Assembly (NCBI GenBank): GCA_009760855.2
Contig: WPIO01000007.1
Span: 8,321,001-8,385,000, forward strand
Length of the DNA: 64,000 nucleotides
Direction: 5' to 3'
From: Cristatella mucedo
Lineage: Eukaryota; Bryozoa; Phylactolaemata; Cristatellidae
Notes under the pieces: generated by a model
Databases searched by the model: none
What the model saw: only the letters and a program-made list of their open reading frames with translations
What the model was told of the DNA's origin: nothing
Translations under genes and position numbers: made by a program
Part shown: positions 9,222 to 64,000 of the stretch, piece after piece
How positions within the stretch are numbered: position 1 is the first letter of the stretch
Layout of the letters: the number at the start of each line of letters is the position of its first letter

Positions 9222-9994
9222 TTTTGCATGGCACACTCACAGCCCAAGTAGCTTCCGGTACGCATTCGGTAGCCAACAGACTTTATCTCAAGCAACAAAG
9301 AGAAAGTAGAAGGCATAGCAGAATCAGGAGAGCGGTTGAGGTAGTGAGTAGCATGGAAGTAGTAGCTCAGGACCACTGAAAAGGATGTCCCATTGTCGGC
9401 AGCTGGAGAGTAGTTGTCATTGTGCAAGAATCGTGGAAGTGAGTTCCATAGTCTAGGACCTGCAGAGCCAAAGCTTCTGTCGCCAACGGTCTTTAAGCTG
9501 AGGAATGGGACAGCTAATTTATTGTCCACTCAGGACCTGAGGGCGCGAACAGGCTGAAACTGATGCAGGAGTTCAGCTAGATATGGAGGAGCCAAGCCGC
9601 TGAGGGCCTTGTGGGAGTATGCATAAGACCTTGCTTGTATCCATTGATCAACCGGCAGCCGTCTTAGCTCTTTTAGCAAAGGAGACACATTGTCAAACCT
9701 CTAGGACTTGAAAGCTAGCCTTGCAGCCATATTCATAGTCAGCTGCAGTGGTCTGGTTGCTTTCTTTGGCAGCCCAGCCAGGAGGGAATTACAATTATGA
9801 AGCCGAGACAGAACTAAGGAGCTAGTTAAATGTTTGGCAAGCCACTGTGGAAGACAGCCCCTAATCTTAGGTATAGATCGGACGTGATGGTTAGCTGTAG
9901 AAGTAGTCTTCTGAATGAAGCTTTTAAAATTTAGGCAAGCCGAAAAAGGCACCTACATTTCGAGCACGTGGTGGCAGTCGCACAACAGCATTAG
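9222..9994 (-). mobile_element. Family B LINE, C-terminal part (continues 7272-7365)
   Basis: The - strand encodes the family B C-terminal region: a MNMAARLAFKS phrase near 9710 (start of the thumb-like HWLP-type module), a DNKLAVPFLSLKTVGDRSF phrase near 9500 and a final KSVGYRMRTGS phrase near 9270. Multiple stops and a 5' truncation near 9994 mark it as dead. Confidence 0.82.
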
Positions 9995-10034
9995 GCAGAA
10001 AACCTGTGTATGCATTGACACTGGTGAACATAAT

Positions 10035-10210
10035 CAGCCCTTGTTTGGCCCAGGGGTTAAGCTGCTTGCTTTTGATGACCGAGGTCAAAGTAAATGCATT
10101 TGATAACCGAGATTTCAGCCTCCAGCCCTGTGGTATATGTGAAGCACCTCGGTAAAGATTAAGATTTCTTATGGTGCCAAACAAATGAAATATATATATA
10201 TATATATATG
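10035..10210 (+). mobile_element. SINE-1 (tRNA-derived, family A tail)
   Basis: A tRNA-like head (TTGGCCCAGGGGTTAAG, A-box-like) is followed by a diverged B box. The 3' part, GTGAAGCACCTCGGTAAAG then ATTAAGATTTCTTATGGTGC, is the family A hairpin in degraded form, ending in (TA)n. It is older than the other copies, judging by its mismatches. Confidence 0.65.
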
Positions 10211-10470
10211 TTCTATAATTTTGTTATGCATTTATACAGATTAGTTATGCACTATGAATTGTATCTTGCTGCAGCAAAAGACTAATTGAACAGCTTCGGA
10301 ACTACTGTCTACTGAACTACCGCCCTTAAATGAGACATCGTCTTATTACTGTGGTCTCTATTGCAGGAGTTCTGGGGCTTATAAATTATCCAGCTATCCT
10401 ACGTAAACATTCAGTTGGGTAGGGCTTTTCAGTAATGTGCTTGAACAAACTTTGGCTTGTCTTTTTGTAG
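10211..10470. other. No recognisable gene
   Basis: Non-coding stretch between SINE-1 and the tentative exon at 10471. A pyrimidine-rich tract ending TTTTTGTAG precedes that exon. Confidence 0.3.
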
Positions 10471-10544
10471 GGTAGCTGATGATTCGAAAGCAGATGAGGC
10501 GACTACAACTGTGGATATTCACGGCCAAGCCAGCTGTGCTCAAG
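10471..10544 (+). CDS. Tentative upstream exon of the PARP14-like gene
   Basis: A good acceptor (CTTTTTGTAG) is followed by 74 bases open only in the phase-2 frame (VADDSKADEATTTVDIHGQA), ending at a GTATAG donor. Its end phase (1) fits the next exon at 15252, whose first two bases complete a GCT codon. No domain is recognisable, and there is no start codon or upstream partner exon, so it may be chance. It is offered only because phase and splice sites agree. Confidence 0.3.
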
Positions 10545-10789
10545 GTATAGATGCTGCTAATGGCTGGCTACCAGTAATGCTAGTGCTTAACTTCCTGACA
10601 ATCAAAGCCCCACTGACCTCTATATCTGAGCTGCTGTATCTTGCACCTTGCTTGAAGCCAGAGGTAGCCCTTATCATCTACCCTTCACCACCCGATAATT
10701 CCTTCCCACCAGGCTGCCACTGCATGCAGATTTTACATTATAGTCAAGTGTCAGCTTTGCTATATCACTTCACATATAAATAAATAAGT

Positions 10790-11895
10790 AGGCAATACTA
10801 GCTTTCTATAGTGTCCTCAGAGAGCTGAATCTCTTTCTATGCACTCTACATGTGCCTTAAAAAAGTTTAATCAAATTATCAGCAGTAACGGCTAATGTCA
10901 ACATGGAACAATAACGTCAACATGGGAGACATAGTTTGAGGTGATATGCAGTGTCAACATATAAAAAATGTTTAGTGGTACCATGCACAGAATCAGCATG
11001 AGGAAGCACACAAAGGATGAATCTCAAAGATATACTAAATGCTGTGATAAACTGGTGCATTTTAAGCTTCTTTTTAAAACTTGTGTGAGAATGTCGTAAC
11101 GTTCGTCCGGAGTGAGTTCCAGGCTTTGAGAGCATACGAACTACAGCACGGCCTCAAAATGATTTGAGCTTCGTACAAGGTGTAGATAAACCATCCGATT
11201 AGGAAAAGCGAGTGGTTCAATGCCTAGCCTGGTGAAGTTGTGATATGTAGGCTGGAGCCAGAGAATATAGGAATCTAAAAGTGAGCGACAAAACCTTGAA
11301 GTCGATATGTGGCTTGATTGGGAGCCAGTACAGGTCGGCTAGAAGTCGTGTAACGTGGCAACTGCAATTCTCACGACAGACAAAGCTAGCCACAGCGTTT
11401 TGCACCAGCCGTGAGTGCCTGATTGCACACTTTGGTAGACCAGCATGCAGTGAGTTACAGAATTCGAGACTGGATGTCGCAAATGCAGGGACCAATAAGG
11501 GTATAGTATCCTTGTCTAAACAAGCCAGAGTTTTAGCAATGTTATGTAGCTGAAGTAGGCAGACTTGATTGTGGAGCTGATGTGGTCGTCTAACGAAAGG
11601 TCGGCTTAGAACGGGAAATCTAGATTTCATGGCTAACAACAGGATATATGTTGGAAGCGCCCTTTAAGAGTGTGAATCTTTCTAATTTCCGAGTCACACT
11701 TTTTTGTCCATAATTAATAGGTTGGTTTTATTGCCATTTTATTGGAGTGCGTTTGCTGCCATCGATGTATGGATGTCAGCAACACATGCAACTGCGAGTT
11801 GAGATAATTCAATGGGCTGGAGGGCTAGGAGGGATTAAAGCACAGGTACATCTGAGTTCTGAGTGCTATCTGCATAGAACCGGGCATACTGTATC
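10790..11895 (-). mobile_element. Family A LINE, degraded
   Basis: Tail hairpin near 10800-10860, then a C-terminal coding relic: 11217-11639 on the - strand has HNIAKTLACLDKDT, SRLVQNAVASFVCREN-type and LADLYWLPIKPHIDFKVLSL phrases. Homology continues to about 11895 (tether region). Many frameshifts. Confidence 0.78.
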
Positions 11896-11999
11896 CATTT
11901 ATTCATTCACTAGAACAAGAAAGACGGCCCAGTCTCCCTTCTACCATTACTATCAAAGATGCTGTAACAAGTTGTAGCATATCATCTGAACTCGTTCAA

Positions 12000-12487
12000 A
12001 CCAAGCAAGCAAGTTCCAGTCTGGTTTTAGAGCTTATCATTCCACAGAGTCAGCATTGCTTAGGGTGTATAACGACCTTCTTAGGAATGCAGATTTTAGT
12101 AATGTCTCTCTACTTGTTTTGCTCGACCTTTCAGTAGTGTTCGATGCTATCGATCATTAAGTTCATCTTGATCACCACTCATCTCTCCTGGGTGGTGAGA
12201 CCTGAACCACAGCATTGCAATGGTTCAGGTTCAATCTCAAGAAAGACTTGAGAGTATAGATGTTAACAGACAAAGAACCGCTGAAGTATAGGGTACCTCA
12301 GAGGTAAGTGCTTGTTTTGGCTCTTTTCACGATTTATACTTTCCTTCTCGCCGATGTGATTGCCTGGCACAACCCGGGCTTTCACTTCTATGTGGATGAC
12401 ACTCAGTTGTACCTTTGCTTTGATCCCTCCCAGCCCTCCAGCACGTCGAATTCTCTCAACTCCCTTACTGCATGTGTTGATGAGTAG
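12000..12487 (+). mobile_element. Family A LINE, reverse transcriptase core fragment
   Basis: The + strand preserves motif A (FDAIDH after LLVLLDLSVV-like), motif B in broken form and motif C as FYVDDTQLYLCFDPSQPSST, i.e. YVDD in place of the YADD of other copies. Frames are broken by stops and indels. Neither a 3' tail nor a 5' end is present. Confidence 0.75.
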
Positions 12488-12559
12488 AGCATGAATAAGG
12501 AGAATTAATAAGCTAAGGTGTAGTTGTCTCTTGGTCCATTTTTTGGTAAAACTGTGCTG

Positions 12560-13048
12560 ATCATGTTATGTATCTTCTTCGGTAACTCCACGAAGACTAT
12601 GTGAGTGTTACACAGGAGAGTTTTGTTTAGCACACTTACAGCCTAAGCGGCTTTCGGTATGCATTCGGTAGCCAACAGACTTCATCTCATGCAACAAAGA
12701 GAAAGTGGGAAGCATAGCAGAGTCAGGAGAGCTGTTGAGGTAATGATTAGTATGGAAGAAGCAGCTGATGACGGCTGGAAAGGATATGCCATAGTCGGCA
12801 GCTGGAGAACATATGTCGGTGTGAAAGAACTGTGAAAGTAAGTTCCACAATCTAGGACCTGCAGTTCCACAGTCTAGGACCTGCAGAGCTAAAGCTTCTG
12901 TCGCCAACGGTGTTTAAGGAGAGGAATGGGACAGCTAATTGATTGTCCATACAGGGCCTGAGGCACAAGGAGGCTGAAACTGGTGCAGCTGTTCAGCTAG
13001 GTACGGAGGAGCCAAGCCGTGGCGGGCCTTGCGGGTCAGCGTAAGAAC
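12560..13048 (-). mobile_element. Family B LINE, 3' fragment
   Basis: Family B tail (GGAGTTAC complement near 12580), then C-terminal codons KSVGYRMHTESRLGC and GPRLWNLL on the - strand. A short duplication (ACAGTCTAGGACCTGCAG-like, twice at 12850-12890) interrupts the frame. Confidence 0.8.
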
Positions 13049-13299
13049 TGTGCATCGTGTGGAGTAATACTGCTAACTTGTCGATTGTACGGAGCTGCTT
13101 CTTCATGCAAAATTCATCGTCAAACACAGTGCTCTCACGACTAATGTCAAAATTGGACACTGGCATGTAGGCTCCACACCGTCGTTTAAGCTTTAATTTA
13201 TAAAGGTCCCACTCTAGTTGGAGATAGCCACCCATAAGTTCAAGAGGTGCTACCTGAGATAATTGCTACTCGAAGGTGCCGAGATTCTTGGTTCACAAA
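13049..13299. other. Short stretch between family B and the R2-like element
   Basis: A - strand frame of 80 codons (12993-13235) overlaps the end of the family B copy and matches nothing I know. It could be the 3' UTR of the neighbouring R2-like element. Confidence 0.25.
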
Positions 13300-15136
<1,837 letters not shown>

Positions 15137-15251
15137 TAAACATACTGAAAATGCTAATACACTTCTAGCTAACATCTTTTCACTTAGTCTTCCTGTGTAT
15201 GCTTTTTCGATAGAGAGTGCAACCCGGTTATCAAGATGCTCTTACTTTCAG

Positions 15252-62522
<47,271 letters not shown>

Positions 62523-63446
62523 GTTAGTGTTGAAGCCTGTGTGATGCATCTTATATAGCCACTTCTATTCGTTGTGCATTCTGCCAGCTCTCTCTTGCTT
62601 GGCATCTTCATGTGCCTTGATCAACTGATGTGATTGCTCTTTTTGCTTCATGCTTGTTTGCTGTTAGCTCTATCAAGCTCATGTGACCGCCTAGATTGGT
62701 CTGGTCAAAGAGGTGACTCAGTCGCCTTTTGTGTCTGCACTGTACTTGACCCCTAGCCTTGAAGCCACAGATGCTTAAGACAATAAGGGGTTTTATCAAT
62801 ATCCTTTCAACAAGGATCTCACTTTTTGTAATCTCTTTTAGCAATCTGGCGATACTAAGAGGGTGCAAGCACCTTTGCATTTGCTGTTTTTCACTCAAGG
62901 GGTGTCAAGAAACTGCTAATACAATTAGTATAGCAATTGAATATTTGTTTAAGATACCCTTCAAAAGACAAACATATTAGCAATGAGATCGGAGGTTCTG
63001 AAGACTTCCACATGAAAAATAGTTATGCAAACCGTGTCTAACCGACATGTAAACCGGAAGCAACATCTCTGCCAATAGAAAATTTATCGATCTTAGCATC
63101 ATATGGTACTTTGTATCTCCACTTGTTGAGCCTTGATAGATCGAGGTGCACGTGTAAAACTTGCTGAAGGGCATTCTTGTAACTTTAATGTAGATTCATT
63201 TTCTGTGTAACTTTATGCCTTGTAGATTATATAGCCTGACTTATATTGCATGTATCAGACTGAAATCTTAAGTGCAAGTTTAACGCTGCTTGTACCACTT
63301 GGTTCTAAATCATTTCTTATATCGGTTGGATAAATGTGTGTGTACATGCCATCAAACTTACTTTATTCGCTGCCATCACTGTCATTGCTGTAGCACGAGT
63401 CTGTCGAGTTAGCACATAGTGTGATGAGCAAGCAATCCCTGTGATG
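62523..63446. other. Intronic sequence without recognised features
   Basis: GTTAGT donor at 62523. No downstream exon could be found before the window end. Confidence 0.35.
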
Positions 63447-63454
63447 GTCTAGCA

Positions 63455-63638
63455 CAGCGGTTCTCAACCTCTGAGTCGCCCTTTGGGTGTCGAATGACCC
63501 TTGGGCAGGGGGTCGCCTAAGATCATCTGAAAACACGCATTTCTACATTTCGCACACAATAATTTTAGGGTCGGAGGTCGCCACAACATGACAAACTGTA
63601 TTAAATGGCCACGGCATTAGGAAAGTTGTGAACCACTG
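63455..63638. mobile_element. hAT MITE of the SPIN/OposCharlie type
   Basis: 184 bp beginning CAGCGGTTCTCAACCT and ending GTTGTGAACCACTG, which form imperfect terminal inverted repeats. GGTCGCC-rich internal phrases (GTCGAATGACCCTT, GGGGGTCGCCTAAGATCATC) match, from memory, the non-autonomous hAT elements known as SPIN/OposCharlie. The flanks GTCTAGCA (63447-63454) and ATCTAGCA (63639-63646) are an 8-bp target duplication with one mismatch, diagnostic of hAT. Inserted in a family A LINE. Confidence 0.82.
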
Positions 63639-64000
63639 ATCTAGCAGATCGCTTCTCTAGCTTCTTTGTCAGGAATGTAGACAAGATCCGGAGTCCATCC
63701 CGAAGATAGCAGCACCCCCTGGAATGCTGTCCCTCAATTCCACATAGCACCTCAATGTCTACATTCAAGCAGGTCACTCGTGACCTAATCCTGAAGTTCA
63801 TATCCCAATCAAAGAAGGCAACTAGTCATTTGGACCATTTTTTACCGTTCTACTTCTAGGATGCATTGATCTGCTACTCCCATGTATAGCTAACGTCGTA
63901 AATATGTTATTAGCCTCGGGTCATGTCCCAGCACCTTTCCAAAAGGATGTAGTCAGGCCACTGCTCAAGAAAGCCACACAAGACCAAGAGAACTTGAGCA
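63639..64000 (+). mobile_element. Family A LINE, 5' region, runs off the window
   Basis: The + strand matches, in reverse complement, 23700-24030: TCCCAATCAAAGAAGGCAAC, GATCTGCTACTCCCATG, TCATGTCCCAGCACCTTTCC, AAGAAAGCCACACAAGACCA. This is the segment before the reverse transcriptase fingers. LINE homology resumes right after the hAT element. Confidence 0.78.

Overview
This window looks like a repeat-rich invertebrate (metazoan) genome. The evidence is a host gene split by long introns with GT/AG borders, many broken non-LTR retrotransposons of the CR1/L2 group, tRNA-derived SINEs, a solo LTR, cut-and-paste transposon relics and long TA, CA and GA microsatellites. The species cannot be named from the sequence. 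An early-branching aquatic animal such as a sponge is possible but unproven.

Region 1 (1-3740) is AT-rich and unlike the rest. The + strand carries three head-to-tail, decayed paralogues of a phage-tail-fibre-like protein (repeated NL-dP-d--DA--K-YvD motif). The - strand carries a decayed protein resembling one I associate with Polinton/Maverick or adintovirus-like elements. I read this as a relic of a virus-like element, with a retrotransposon fragment (2148-2592) wedged between its two arms. A perfect 16-bp hairpin (3651-3715) and a short GC-rich block follow. Next comes a degenerate CCCTAAA array (4018-4206), oriented as the left-end telomere of everything to its right. Ordinary host sequence starts after it.

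Region 2 (about 10.4 kb to the window end) is dominated by one + strand gene, PARP14-like. I could chain exons by intron phase: an RRM-like domain (15252-15386 with 25258-25362), a linker (25539-25727), a 484-codon exon of KH-like repeats (31494-32945), one macrodomain in three phase-0 exons (38013-38165, 42401-42628, 48361-48576), then further KH-like exons (52735-52882 tentative, 59950-60093, 62373-62522). The last exon ends on a donor, so the gene runs past the window. WWE and ART catalytic domains would be expected there from the vertebrate PARP14 plan, but none is visible here. The product would be a nucleic-acid- and ADP-ribose-binding protein.

The introns are packed with mobile elements. 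Family A (CR1/L2-like) has about 20 copies, ending in a GCGCC/GGCGC hairpin plus (ATT)n. Family B (also CR1/L2-like) has 8 copies, ending in a TACATT-type tail. There is one family C copy and one R2/NeSL-type element with a restriction-like endonuclease domain (13300-14999). SINE-1 copies share family A's 3' tail, and SINE-2 has a different tail. Also present are a solo LTR with tandem repeats in U3 (27940-28489), a TA-flanked mariner/pogo-like element (36019-36831) and a SPIN/OposCharlie-like hAT MITE with an 8-bp target duplication (63455-63638). Nested insertions give a relative order for several of these. No bacterial genes, CRISPR arrays or intact RNA genes were found.
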